A DNA stretch of 43,468 nucleotides from JANWHF01 sp036276235 (lineage in GTDB: Bacteria > Planctomycetota > Phycisphaerae > Tepidisphaerales > Tepidisphaeraceae): NCBI GenBank assembly GCA_036276235.1, contig DATBDZ010000053.1, positions 1 to 43,468 on the forward strand, read 5' to 3'. The position numbers and the translations under genes are program-made. Under the pieces are notes generated by a model. It was not told the origin of the DNA and did no database searches. It saw nothing but the letters and a program-made list of their open reading frames with translations. How positions within the stretch are numbered: the first letter of the stretch is position 1; each line of letters starts with the position of its first letter. Shown in pieces: positions 31,962-40,900 of the stretch.

Positions 31962-33296
31962 TCACCCCATATGCTTAATCATCTCCCCCGCAAACTCGCT
32001 GCACTTCACCTCGCGCGCGCCTTCCATCTGCCGCGCGAAATCGTAGGTGACTGTCCGCGCGCCGATCGCGCGCTCCAGGCTTAGCGTGATCAGATCGGCC
32101 ACTTCCTGCCAACCCATGTGCTCGAACATCATCGTGCCTGAGAGGATCACGCTGCCGGGGTTGACCTTGTCCTGGTTGGCGTATTTGGGTGCGGTGCCGT
32201 GCGTGGCTTCGAAGACGGCATGGCCAGTGAGATAGTTGATGTTCCCGCCCGGCGCGATCCCGATCCCGCCCACCTGCGCCGCCAGGGCATCCGAAAGATA
32301 ATCGCCATTCAAATTCGGCGTCGCGATGACATCGAAATCTTCCGGCCGCGTCAGCACCTGCTGAAGCGTGATGTCGGCTATCGCATCCTTGATGACGATT
32401 CCCGCGCCCGGCTTGCCTTCAGGTATTTTGCACCAGGGGCCGCCATCGAGTTCAGTCGCGCCGTAAAACTGCTTGGCAACCTTGTAGCCCCAGTCGCGGA
32501 AGCTTCCTTCCGTGAACTTCATGATGTTGCCCTTATGAACAAGGGTCACGCTCTTGCGCTTGTGCTTGATCGCATAGCCGATCGCGCTGTGGACCAGGCG
32601 TTCGGTGCCGAGATAGCTGATTGGCTTAAAGCCGATGCCCACTTCGATGCCGCTTTCGCGCTTGGGCGCGCCGATCGATTCCAGCAGCGATTGCCACGCG
32701 TTGACGGCTTCCTTCGTGCCGAAGCGGATCTTCTTGAATTCCTTGGGAAATTCCTTCGCCAGAAAATCGAGGATCTTCTGGCTCTCCGGCGTGCCGGCGG
32801 CGTATTCGATGCCGGCGTAAATGTCTTCCGTATTCTCCCGGAAAATCACCATGTTCACTTTTTCCGGATGCTTCACGGGAGAAGGGACGCCGGCGAAATA
32901 CTGCACCGGCCGCAGACAGACGTACAGATCAAGCATCTGCCGCAGCGCGACGTTGAGCGAACGGATTCCGCCGCCGACCGGCGTCGTCAGCGGCCCCTTG
33001 ATGCCGACCAGAAAATGCTTGAACGCATCGACGGTATCGTCCGGCAGCCAGTTGTTGAATTTCTTGAACGCCTTCTCGCCCGCGTAGACTTCCATCCACG
33101 CCACCTTGCGGCGGCCGCCGTAAACCTTCGCGACGGCGGCATCAAAGACGCGCACGCTCGCCCGCCAGATATCCGGCCCGGTGCCGTCCCCTTCGATGTA
33201 GGGAACCACCGGCCGATCCGGCACATTGAGTTTGCCGCCGGAAAGTGTCATCGCCTGCCCATCGGCCGGCGGGGTTACATCTTTGAAATTGGGCAT
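31962..33296 (-). CDS. icd: NADP-dependent isocitrate dehydrogenase
   Basis: The enzyme converts isocitrate to 2-oxoglutarate in the citric acid cycle with NADP. The start at 33296 gives 444 residues; 22 more codons are open upstream. Active-site residues fall at the same numbers as in the E. coli enzyme: S113, N115, R119 (IRSLNVALRQ), R129 and R153 (IFRENTEDIYAG). The NADP-selecting Lys-Tyr (HGTAPKYANQDKVNPGS) and the later Tyr/Arg (TVTYDFARQM) are present. Ser113 is the residue phosphorylated by AceK in enterobacteria. Glyoxylate genes and aceK are not seen nearby. It is a monocistronic gene followed by palindromes. Confidence 0.98.
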   Translation of the reverse strand: MPNFKDVTPPADGQAMTLSGGKLNVPDRPVVPYIEGDGTGPDIWRASVRVFDAAVAKVYGGRRKVAWMEVYAGEKAFKKFNNWLPDDTVDAFKHFLVGIKGPLTTPVGGGIRSLNVALRQMLDLYVCLRPVQYFAGVPSPVKHPEKVNMVIFRENTEDIYAGIEYAAGTPESQKILDFLAKEFPKEFKKIRFGTKEAVNAWQSLLESIGAPKRESGIEVGIGFKPISYLGTERLVHSAIGYAIKHKRKSVTLVHKGNIMKFTEGSFRDWGYKVAKQFYGATELDGGPWCKIPEGKPGAGIVIKDAIADITLQQVLTRPEDFDVIATPNLNGDYLSDALAAQVGGIGIAPGGNINYLTGHAVFEATHGTAPKYANQDKVNPGSVILSGTMMFEHMGWQEVADLITLSLERAIGARTVTYDFARQMEGAREVKCSEFAGEMIKHMG

Positions 33297-33394
33297 ATGC
33301 GTCGAATCCTCAAATGAAGGTGAATTCAACGCGAAACTAGCGGTGACGGTGGGTTGTGTCAATCGGACCGGCGACGCGGGACGTGCTCAAATCC

Positions 33395-33502
33395 TGTGGC
33401 ATGGGCGGCCCGCCCATGGTTTGCGGTACGCCGCAAACAGTGGCATGGGTTTCCAACCCATGGCTTGCGGTACTCCGCAAGCGTCGGCCGTACTCGGCCG
33501 AC
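33395..33502. repeat. Hairpin array, family I (two tandem units plus one hairpin)
   Basis: Two successive units of about 44 bp each hold a Gly-loop-like palindrome (CATGGGCGGCCCGCCCATG at 33400-33418; CATGGGTTTCCAACCCATG at 33444-33462) followed by a second palindrome (TTTGCGGTACGCCGCAAA at 33420-33437; CTTGCGGTACTCCGCAAG at 33464-33481). A fifth hairpin GTCGGCCGTACTCGGCCGAC is at 33483-33502. The stems differ between units but remain self-complementary. Confidence 0.92.
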
Positions 33503-33577
33503 ATCAGCAAGAGCGAAGCGTTCTTCTCCCGTTTGATAAAGGATCGCTGCGCTCAACCTTATATCGGCTGCGCCAAT

Positions 33578-33615
33578 GCTCGTGAGTACACGAGCCCACG
33601 GGCGGGCCGCCCGTG
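33578..33615. repeat. Hairpin pair, family I, opposite orientation
   Basis: GCTCGTGAGTACACGAGC (33578-33595) and CACGGGCGGGCCGCCCGTG (33597-33615), followed by CCACAAAA, mirror the start of the array at 33395 on the other strand. The two blocks could be the ends of one composite element of about 225 bp. Confidence 0.85.
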
Positions 33616-33625
33616 CCACAAAATG

Positions 33626-34405
33626 TTACTGCCCCCCAAACTGCCGACGCATTACCGCCTGCATGATCCTCTGCTGAAGGGCCTGCTGCACGTCTTGAAC
33701 GGTTTCGAAATTCCCCGCTTTGATCTCTTCGGCGGTTTGGCCCATTGCCTCGGCGACGCTGCTGAGCATCGGCGCCATCTGCATGAGTTGCTGCGCCATC
33801 GGCAGAGCCGACAGGTCCACGCGCCAGCGCTCGGCCTCGAAGCGGAGCCGCAGGCCGTTATCAATCGGCCGGCGCGGCTGCTTCGGATCCTGATTCCCAC
33901 GATTGCCGAAGAAGCCGCCGCGCCGACCCTGCGGCTGACCCTGGCCCTGCTGATTCGGATCGTTCTGATTTGGATCGTTCTGCGCCCCCTGCTGATTGTC
34001 CGGCGGCGGCGGCATCTTCGGCGTGAAGACGGCATATCGCCCGTCAAAAATCACATCCGCCTCATCGGCGATCTTCGTCCATTGCTTCATGAAGTTCGCC
34101 GGATTCATCTGGTTGGCAAACGCCTGCCCCTGCGCGCCGAAGTTGGCGGCAGTCGCCTCGCGCAGCTTCGCCGCCGCCTTGATCACCGGGATGATCGATT
34201 CGATCATCGTGTTGGTGATTTCATCAGATGTCGCATACCGATGCGCCTCGACAGAATCCCCCTTCATGATGGCCGCGACAAAACTCTTGGCAGTCTCCTT
34301 GACCTTCTTCACATCCTCCGGGTTGTCCGCGGCACGAGCTGTCAGAGGTGCCACGCTCAATGTGAGCAGCAAGGCGATATAACGGGGATGGATTGATGCC
34401 AACAT
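33626..34405 (-). CDS. Exported Gln/Met-rich protein of unknown function
   Basis: The ATG at 34405, with GGAG six bases upstream, gives 259 residues; 11 more codons are open upstream. A signal peptide (MLASIHPRYIALLLTLSVAP, cleavage near TARA-A, residue 25) is followed by a helical segment (VKETAKSFVAAIMKGDSVEAHRY), reminiscent of NTF2-like or DUF4878-type export proteins with a small cone fold. A Pro/Gln/Asn/Gly-rich linker (about 130-165) interrupts it, and a Met/Gln-rich helical C-terminus (LPMAQQLMQMAPMLSSVAEA) ends it. I do not recognise the family with certainty. Confidence 0.8.
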   Translation of the reverse strand: MLASIHPRYIALLLTLSVAPLTARAADNPEDVKKVKETAKSFVAAIMKGDSVEAHRYATSDEITNTMIESIIPVIKAAAKLREATAANFGAQGQAFANQMNPANFMKQWTKIADEADVIFDGRYAVFTPKMPPPPDNQQGAQNDPNQNDPNQQGQGQPQGRRGGFFGNRGNQDPKQPRRPIDNGLRLRFEAERWRVDLSALPMAQQLMQMAPMLSSVAEAMGQTAEEIKAGNFETVQDVQQALQQRIMQAVMRRQFGGQ

Positions 34406-34504
34406 GGTTTTCTCCAAAGAAGTGCAGTCCGAGCACATATCCCAATTGTCGCATTGTACGACGGTAAGGCCAAAAAGGTGTCATCACGGGGCCATTTCTC
34501 TTGA

Positions 34505-35614
34505 GTGAGCTCAGCGGTGCGAATTGACATTGTTCGGAGGCTTAAGGTCGAGTTACCCTTTTTGGGTATGCCTGAGGAGAGCGAACGCCGGCAACAAATC
34601 GAGATTGACTTTAGCACAACCCTCGCGGATCGCCGAGAGGCCCGCAGGGGCTTGTTATCGCCGCATTGGCCGAACCTACCAGCGGCGGGGAGTCAGCGCA
34701 GGAACGTTACTTCATCAATCTTTGGATGGATTCTCCTTTTAGTGCTTGCATTTGTCTGCGTGTGGATCGCAGGTGGGCGAATTTGGCGCGGTCTGGTCGG
34801 ATTCAGCAAACAGCATCAGGTGATCGTCTCCAGTGGGCTCACCACGATCACGCTGATTCTGCTCCTGTGGATATTCATCCTGATCGCGCTGCGGCGTCAA
34901 ATAAAACGACTCAGAGGTAAAGTCACGTTCTCACAGAGGGGAATCGTGGATCGAAACACCGGAGACATGGTTCTCGCGAGTTGGGATTCGTTTGACAGCT
35001 GGTCAGAATCCGCGAATCTTTTTCTATTTCGGCGAAGGTCGACCGGAAAGGTGCGACGCGGAGATTACTTTCCGAAGCGGCTCTTTGTTGGCACGGAAAA
35101 TGAGTTTCGCGCGCTGCTGTCGCAAGTTATCGGCAAGCAACGTGACGAATCGGCAACTGCCGGCGACGACCTGCAGGGTTTGCTATCGATGGCGCCGCCA
35201 TTTGGGGACCAGGGCACGATCCGGAACGTAATCTATCCCGACAAACGGGAACCGCGCGCTCCGAAGCCGCCGCGCGCCCCCAAGCCACCGCGCGCCCCCA
35301 AGCCACCGCGCGCTACCGCGCCGACTGATCGCACTGCGGCAACGCTGATCGCAACAGTGACCGTTATGGGAGCGATGGTCGGCATCGTCGCTTGTCTCAA
35401 CTACGGGAAAAACGCAAGGGGCAACGGTGTGATTATTTTTGCAACAACTGCCATCGGCCTGGTTGGCGGATGTCTCCTTGTCCTCTTTGATCGCGCGAGC
35501 CGAATGACGCGGGGGAACACCCTAGGAAAGATTGCATTGCTTTTGAGCGCCGCAGGACTGGCGTTAGCGGTGATTATTGGCGGATGTTACCTCGTCGTTG
35601 TTCTGCTGACTTGA
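34505..35614 (+). CDS. YcxB-like membrane protein with PRAPKP repeats
   Basis: It starts at a GTG (34505), without a strong ribosome site, and makes 369 residues. Two membrane helices (about 72-91 and 108-130) precede a cytoplasmic domain that resembles YcxB-like proteins (about 137-210: VTFSQRGIVDRNTGDMVLAS, WDSFDSWSESANLFLFRRRS, YFPKRLFVGTENEFRALLSQ). Three tandem copies of a PRAPKP hexapeptide (about 249-267) form a stiff, positive linker. Three more helices follow (about 279-299, 308-327, 342-367) and resemble small DUF4190-like membrane modules. The function is unknown. It is divergent from the exported Gln-rich protein. Confidence 0.75.
   Translation: MSSAVRIDIVRRLKVELPFLGMPEESERRQQIEIDFSTTLADRREARRGLLSPHWPNLPAAGSQRRNVTSSIFGWILLLVLAFVCVWIAGGRIWRGLVGFSKQHQVIVSSGLTTITLILLLWIFILIALRRQIKRLRGKVTFSQRGIVDRNTGDMVLASWDSFDSWSESANLFLFRRRSTGKVRRGDYFPKRLFVGTENEFRALLSQVIGKQRDESATAGDDLQGLLSMAPPFGDQGTIRNVIYPDKREPRAPKPPRAPKPPRAPKPPRATAPTDRTAATLIATVTVMGAMVGIVACLNYGKNARGNGVIIFATTAIGLVGGCLLVLFDRASRMTRGNTLGKIALLLSAAGLALAVIIGGCYLVVVLLT
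35252..35305 (+). repeat. Three tandem 18-bp repeats in coding sequence
   Basis: The units at 35252, 35270 and 35288 (CCGCGCGCCCCCAAGCCA; the first differs at three bases) each encode PRAPKP-type hexapeptides. Copies two and three are identical, so the array is likely to vary in number between strains. Confidence 0.92.
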
Positions 35615-35671
35615 TCTACAACATTTCTGAAGTTCAGATGCAGGCGAAGTGGGTGCGTTCGGAGTTGTAGC

Positions 35672-35980
35672 ATGAACTTGCTTGAATCGCGTCAGTTGGT
35701 GTCCCATGTTGAGGCGGTTGATCCGCAGCATCTGATTGACGACAAGATCCAGCCGGGGCATCCGTTGTTTGGGCTGATTTGGATCAATCCCAAGCGCGTC
35801 AGCGGCGCGCCTTGCTTTTATCGAACGCGTGTCCCCGTAAAGACGCTCTTTGATTGCTTTGCCGCCGGGCAAACTCTTGATGAGTTCGTGGATGATTTCG
35901 AGGGTGTCACGCGCGAGCAGGCCTTGGCGGTTCTCAGTCTGGCTTCCGAGGAACTTCTAACGGACTTGGACGAGCTTTGA
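35672..35980 (+). CDS. DUF433 domain protein (VapB45-like antitoxin family)
   Basis: The 102-residue protein carries a DUF433 domain (about 40-95): NPKRVSGAPCFYRTRVPVKTLFDCFAAGQTLDEFVDDFEGVTREQALAVL. This is a winged-helix-like antitoxin/DNA-binding unit usually written INPxxxxGxPxIxGTRIPV...G.S.DEIL.DYP.L. GGAG lies seven to eight bases before the ATG. In most genomes a DUF5615 (PIN-like) toxin gene follows at once; here the next gene, 82 nt on, is an AMMECR1 protein. It may be a relic or act with a toxin encoded elsewhere. The N-terminal 35 residues are not part of the domain. Confidence 0.88.
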   Translation: MNLLESRQLVSHVEAVDPQHLIDDKIQPGHPLFGLIWINPKRVSGAPCFYRTRVPVKTLFDCFAAGQTLDEFVDDFEGVTREQALAVLSLASEELLTDLDEL

Positions 35981-36062
35981 AGACTGAAATGTCACGCAGC
36001 TTCCTTGAAGGATGAAGGAAGCAAGCCTCCCCACCGCTTCCACAATTCGGTAGAATCTCCCT

Positions 36063-36656
36063 GTGGAACTTTCGGCCCCCCAGCAGCAGGCATTGATGAA
36101 CCTGGCTCGCGACGTGATTCGCCGGGCGTTGAGCGGGCAATCGACGGCTGTACCGCCGCCGGCTGATCCTTTGCTTCAGCAGCGCGCTGGTTGCTTTGTT
36201 TCGCTGCATCGGTCGGGCACGCATCGCCTGCGCGGGTGCGTTGGGCGCATTGAGGCGACCGGGCCGCTTTGGGACACGGTGGCGGCAACATCGGTCAACG
36301 TTCTGCAGGATCCCCGTTTTGGCAATGACCGGATCACGCTCGAGGAATTGCCGCTGCTGGAGATCGAGCTTAGCGTGCTGACGCCGTTGCAGCACGCGGC
36401 CAATCCGCTCGATTTTGATCCGAAGGTGCATGGCCTGTATCTGCTCTGCTGCGGGCGGACGGGATGCTTTTTGCCGCAAGTCGGCCGCGAAACCGGCTGG
36501 ACGCGCGAGCAGCTTCTGGCGCGGCTCTGCACCGAAAAGATGGGCCTGCCGCCGACGTTTTGGATGCAGGCGGGCGCGGTGCTGATGACGTTCACGGCAA
36601 TGGTGATCGGCCCCGAGCCGCTGGATGTGCCCGCCGGACAAATGGTCGCACCGTGA
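36063..36656 (+). CDS. AMMECR1 family protein
   Basis: The 197-residue protein, starting at a GTG, is an AMMECR1 domain over its whole length. The family hallmark LRGCVG is at 56-61 (THRLRGCVGRIEATGPLWDTV), followed by DPRFGNDRITLEELPLLEIELSVLTPL and GRTGCFLPQVGRETGWTREQLLARLCTEKMGLPP. Conserved Cys and Arg residues in the pocket are present. The biochemical role is not settled; in bacteria the gene is often near a Memo-like gene and an AmmeMemoRadiSam radical-SAM gene. Neither is next to it here. Confidence 0.93.
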   Translation: MELSAPQQQALMNLARDVIRRALSGQSTAVPPPADPLLQQRAGCFVSLHRSGTHRLRGCVGRIEATGPLWDTVAATSVNVLQDPRFGNDRITLEELPLLEIELSVLTPLQHAANPLDFDPKVHGLYLLCCGRTGCFLPQVGRETGWTREQLLARLCTEKMGLPPTFWMQAGAVLMTFTAMVIGPEPLDVPAGQMVAP

Positions 36657-36685
36657 AACAATCGGCTTGGTTTGACAGTAAGGTT

Positions 36686-36782
36686 GTAGGAGCGGATCGT
36701 GTGCTCGTTATGCGCCGGTTGCGCGGACGAGGAGGGTGAACACAAGGCCGAAGGTCCCGGCGCGCCGGGTTTCACCCCCACG
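36686..36782. repeat. Degenerate palindromic repeat, family C copy 2
   Basis: The stretch aligns with 36800-36870 (GTAGGAGCGGATCGTGTGCTC against GTAGGGGCGAACCTTGTGTTC, then GCGCCGG, then GAGGGTGAACACAAGG). Inversion symmetry is partly lost and a small extra stem GGTCCCGGCGCGCCGGG is inserted. It appears to be a decayed copy in tandem with copy 3. Confidence 0.7.
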
Positions 36783-36799
36783 GAATACGCCGGCTGCAG

Positions 36800-36870
36800 G
36801 TAGGGGCGAACCTTGTGTTCGCCCAGCGCCGGTCGGGCGGACGCAGAGGGTGACCAAGGTTCACCCGTAC
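36800..36870. repeat. Palindromic repeat, family C copy 3
   Basis: The arms 36800-36824 (GTAGGGGCGAACCTTGTG...) and 36846-36870 have a 21-nt centre. It ends 12 nt before the chosen GTG start of the next gene, so it could influence its translation. Confidence 0.9.
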
Positions 36871-36882
36871 AATTGGAAACTC

Positions 36883-37998
36883 GTGAAACTCTCAGGTCAT
36901 CTGAATTATCTTGTGGCAGCACTGTCGATCGCGGCCTTATTCATCGCCGGCTGCGATCGCGAAGACCCGATCCGCGCCTATCAAGCGCCGAAGGAAACAG
37001 TCGCCACCGATCAACCGTCGATGGCGGATATGGGTGCGGCATCGGCCCGATCTTCCGCCAATGATCTGGCGGATTTGCGCTGGACACTTCCCGGCGACTG
37101 GCAGCTGGTGCAAACGCCCGATGACCCCAAGGCGATCTTTCATGCCGATGCGCGGATCGCCGTCGATCCGGGAAATCCGCAGTTGCTCTTGAGCGTTTCG
37201 CACCTGTCTGGCGATGCCCCAGGTGCTCGCTCGACTCTGATGAACGTGAATCGTTGGGAGGGGCAGGCGGGGTTGCCGCCGAGCACGGAGTCGACGTTGC
37301 CGAGTGTCGTAACCAATGTGCAGGTGGGTGATCTGACCGTCAGCCTGGTCGATCTGAAAAACAACGGAAAGCAATTGCTCGGCGCGATTGTGCCGCATGC
37401 CGATCGGACTTGGTTCTTCAAGCTGGAAGGCCCGGATCAGCAGATCGGGCCGCATCAGGCCCAGTTCGATCAGTTCATCCGGTCGCTCCATTTCGAGCAA
37501 GCCGCGCCGGCCCAGCAACAGCCGCAAGTTTCCCCACCGCAAGTTTCCCCGCCGCAGGCATCGCAGGCGCAACCACCGCCGGGCGTGCAGTGGCAGATTC
37601 CTGCTGGATGGACGGCACAGCCGACCACGCCGATGCTGCTGGCGCTGCTTCAAGCCGGCGACGGCGGCGCAATCGTCAAAATCTCCAGCTTCGGCATCAA
37701 CAACTACGGCGGCCTCAAAGACAACCTGGACCGCTGGCGGCGAGACGTCGGCCTGCCGCCCACTCAAGCCGCCGAAGTCAGCGATGCCCCCGAAACCCAG
37801 ATCGGCGGCCGCGCGTGGAAAATCTTCGACTTCATCGGACCGGAGTCCGCCGGGGCCGATCGCAAGCGCTCGATCGTCGCCCAAACGCGTCAGGGCGATA
37901 ACGTTTATTTCTTCAAGATCTACGGCCCCGCAACCGCCGTCACACAGCAGAAGGCGGCGTTCGATCAGTTTGTTGCTTCAGTAAAGATTGGTACATGA
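36883..37998 (+). CDS. Lipoprotein with two repeated domains, coupled to ccsBA
   Basis: The GTG at 36883 is the best start, since the frame upstream runs through palindromic repeats. The 371-residue product has a lipoprotein signal with lipobox FIAGC (Cys24). Two similar modules follow. Module 1 (about 65-200: DLRWTLPGDWQLVQTPDDPKA...GARSTLMNVNRWEGQAGLPP...FFKLEGPDQQIGPHQAQFDQFI) and module 2 (about 235-370: VQWQIPAGWTAQPTTPML...YGGLKDNLDRWRRDVGLPP...FFKIYGPATAVTQQKAAFDQFV) are clear internal duplicates, joined by a Pro/Gln-rich linker. Its stop overlaps the ccsBA start (ATGA), which suggests a partner in cytochrome c maturation, perhaps a periplasmic adaptor; this is inference. Confidence 0.85.
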   Translation: MKLSGHLNYLVAALSIAALFIAGCDREDPIRAYQAPKETVATDQPSMADMGAASARSSANDLADLRWTLPGDWQLVQTPDDPKAIFHADARIAVDPGNPQLLLSVSHLSGDAPGARSTLMNVNRWEGQAGLPPSTESTLPSVVTNVQVGDLTVSLVDLKNNGKQLLGAIVPHADRTWFFKLEGPDQQIGPHQAQFDQFIRSLHFEQAAPAQQQPQVSPPQVSPPQASQAQPPPGVQWQIPAGWTAQPTTPMLLALLQAGDGGAIVKISSFGINNYGGLKDNLDRWRRDVGLPPTQAAEVSDAPETQIGGRAWKIFDFIGPESAGADRKRSIVAQTRQGDNVYFFKIYGPATAVTQQKAAFDQFVASVKIGT

Positions 37999-40900
37999 AC
38001 CCCACGCTCCAAAAACTGCTCAAGCCTCTGGCCTCTTTGCGGATCACCGTAACGCTGCTGGTGATCTGCTGCCTGATCGTGCTCGCGGGCACCACCGCAC
38101 AGCGCGACATGGGCATTCAGGATGTGCAGCATCAGTTCTTCCATAGCTGGGTCGCCAAGATTCAGTTCCACTATTTCCAGCCGACGCCCAAGGCCGGCGG
38201 TGCTTACATGCCCGGCTGGTTTCCGCTGCCCGGCGGGTTTCTGCTGATCGTTCTGCTGCTGATCAATCTGCTGGCGGCGCACGCCGTCCGATTCAAATTC
38301 AACAGAAAACGCATCGGCATCATCCTTATCCACCTCGGCATCATCATGCTTCTGGCCGGCGAGTGGATCACGGCTCACCACGCCGTCGAGGCGCGCATGA
38401 GCATCGATGCGGGCGGGACCGCCAACTACGCCGAAGACATCCGCACTACGGAAATGGCCGTCATCGATCCGTCGCCGACGGATCATGACAATGTCGTGGT
38501 GATTCCGCAGCCGAATCTCGAACATAGCGCGCGCGAAGGACAGGTCATCAGCAATCCGCTGCTGCCGTTCGAGGTGAAAGTCACCAAGTGGTACGACAAC
38601 TCTGATCTGCGCGGCCCGGTCGAATCGGGCGGCAGCATCGATCGTCTCGCCGACGCCGGCGCCTTTCGCCGGTTTGGCGTCACCGGGCTGGAGAAATATC
38701 CGGGGACGGAGGGCGATCGCGTCGATATGCCCTCCGCCTACGTCAGCGTCAGCCAGAGCGGACGGCTGGTCGGAACGTATCTGCTCTCCACATGGCTTGA
38801 GCGCGATAAGCCGCAGGAAGTAACCATCGGCGGCAAGAGCTATCAGCTCGGCCTTCGCTTCAAGCGCGATTACAAGCCGTATACGGTCACGCTCAGGAAA
38901 TTCACGCACGAAGTTTTTCCGGGGACAGATACGCCCAAGGATTTCGCCAGCCAGATTCGCCTTGTCGATCCCGCGAAGCACGTCGATCGCGATATCCGAA
39001 TCTGGATGAACAATCCCCTGCGCTATGGCGGGGAAACATTCTATCAGCAAAGTTTTGCCAATAACGACAAGACGAGCATTATTCAGATCGTGCGCAATCC
39101 TGGATGGCTGATGCCCTATATCGCCTGCTCGATTGGGGCGCTGGGGCTGGTCATTCATTTTGGGATGACGCTGTTTACCTTTCTGCGGCGTCGCCTTGCT
39201 CCGGATCGCGCGGCGGTTGGCTCCAGCCGGCAGCAGAAGCTCCCGTCGCGAAAGGCGAAGCGCGACGTCGAGAATTACACGCTTAATCCAACGCCCGCGT
39301 GGGCGACGGTGGGTATCCCCGCCGCTGCACTTGGAATCTGCCTGATCACCGTCATCTCGTTGATGATCCCTTCCGGCCAATCCAAAGGCTACAACTGGTC
39401 CTCCTTCGGCACGCTGCCGATCCAGTTTGAAGGGCGCATTCAGCCGCTCGATAGTTGGGCGCGCAATAGCCTGAATATCATCAGCGGCCATCAGTTTGTG
39501 CGCGACGAAAAGGGAGACTATCTGCCGAGCGTGCCGCCGACGCAGTGGCTCATGGAGACGATGAGCCGCAGCGGCAAATGGGCCGATTACAAGATCATCC
39601 GCATCGATCATCCCGACATCAAACAGATGCTCGGGCTGCCGGTGCTGAAAAAAGATTTCTCCTGGTCGGATGTCTTCAAAAGCGAGGAGAACGGCCGCAA
39701 GTTGGATGAGCAGAGGAAGCTGGCGCTGGAGGTTCCCGCCAAGCTGCGCGACGCTTATCAAAATCAGATTCTGGATCTGCATTCGCGCCTGGGAATCTTC
39801 CTGCGGCTGCGGCAGGTCGATGCAATCGCCTATGAGTACGCACTGATCAGTCAGCCCGACCGGCTCAAGCAGATGTTCAACCAGGTGCTGGCCGCGATTG
39901 CGACCGTCGATCCGGCGCTGGTTGAAAAGATGAAATCCGGCTCGGGCGAGGATGTGCGCGAAGCGTTCAACAACGCGCTGATGCGGCTGGACATGCGATC
40001 CCTTCCGACCGAGCAGCGGATGGCAGTCAATGAGTTTATCGATCAATCCGAACGTACCGGTTTGCTGCGAAGGATGGGACCGGAAGAAGAGCTTTTCCTT
40101 GCCGCTCCGCTGAAGCCCGGCGAGAAATGGCAGCCGCTCTCCAATGCCTTGCGCGTGACGGATGCTCCAGCGCCGGAGTCGGCGGATCGATTCATCCGCA
40201 TCGTCAGTGATTATCAGCACCAGAGTCCCGGTGACTTCAACGCGGATGTCGCCGCCTATCGCGCCAAGCTTGATGGCTCAATCCCCGCCGCCATGAACAA
40301 GGTGGATTTTGAAGCATTTTTCAATCACTTCGATCCATTCTTCCTCTGCTGGGTCTTCTATTTCGTGATCTTCCTGCTGGCGATCTGCTCGTGGCTTTTC
40401 CTGGCCAGGCCGCTTTCGCGGACGGCGTACTGGATCATGCTGCTGACGTTTGTGATCCATACCTTTGCGATTGTCTCGCGCATCTACATCTCGGGCCGGC
40501 CGCCGGTGACCAATCTATATAGCGCATCGGTCTTCATCGGCTGGGGCATCGCCCTTTTCTGCCTTGTCCTTGAAGCAATCTTCCGCAACACGATCCCGAT
40601 GGTCGCCGGGGCGGCGGCGGGCTTTGGCACCATGCTTGTCGCCGGCGGGCTCTCCAGCGTTGAAGGCGACACGATGAAGCAGCTTCAGGCTGTGCTCGAC
40701 ACCAACTTCTGGCTCTCGACGCACGTCGTCTGCGTGACCATGGGATATATGGCCACCTATCTGGCCGGCCTGCTGGCGGTCATCTACATCATTCGCGGCG
40801 TCTTCAGCTCCTCGCTCACCAAGGAAGACTCAAAAGACAACGCCCGCATGGCGTACGGCATCCTCTGCTTCGCGATGCTCTTCAGCTTCGTGGGCACGAT

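Larger units (their letters stand above)
33297..33625. other. Intergenic region dominated by short palindromes
   Basis: The 329 bases between the icd start and the next minus-strand stop hold a series of seven short hairpins (33400-33502 and 33578-33615) and no gene that I can support. The icd promoter should lie near 33300-33390. Confidence 0.6.

Noticed and set aside
32199..33317. A 372-residue plus-strand frame opposite icd
   Set aside because: Isocitrate dehydrogenase on the other strand is certain, and the antisense product has shadow-type composition.
33395..33615. Possible CRISPR array
   Set aside because: Units are palindromes of unequal sequence without regular direct repeats and spacers; no cas genes nearby.
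36736..36882. N-terminal extension of the ccsBA-linked lipoprotein
   Set aside because: It is translated family C repeat sequence; a lipoprotein signal starts at the GTG at 36883.
37965..40220. A 751-residue open frame on the minus strand across ccsBA
   Set aside because: It is the antisense shadow of the high-GC ccsBA gene; no ribosome site, no recognised domain, and the product is Arg/His-rich in the manner of shadow frames.
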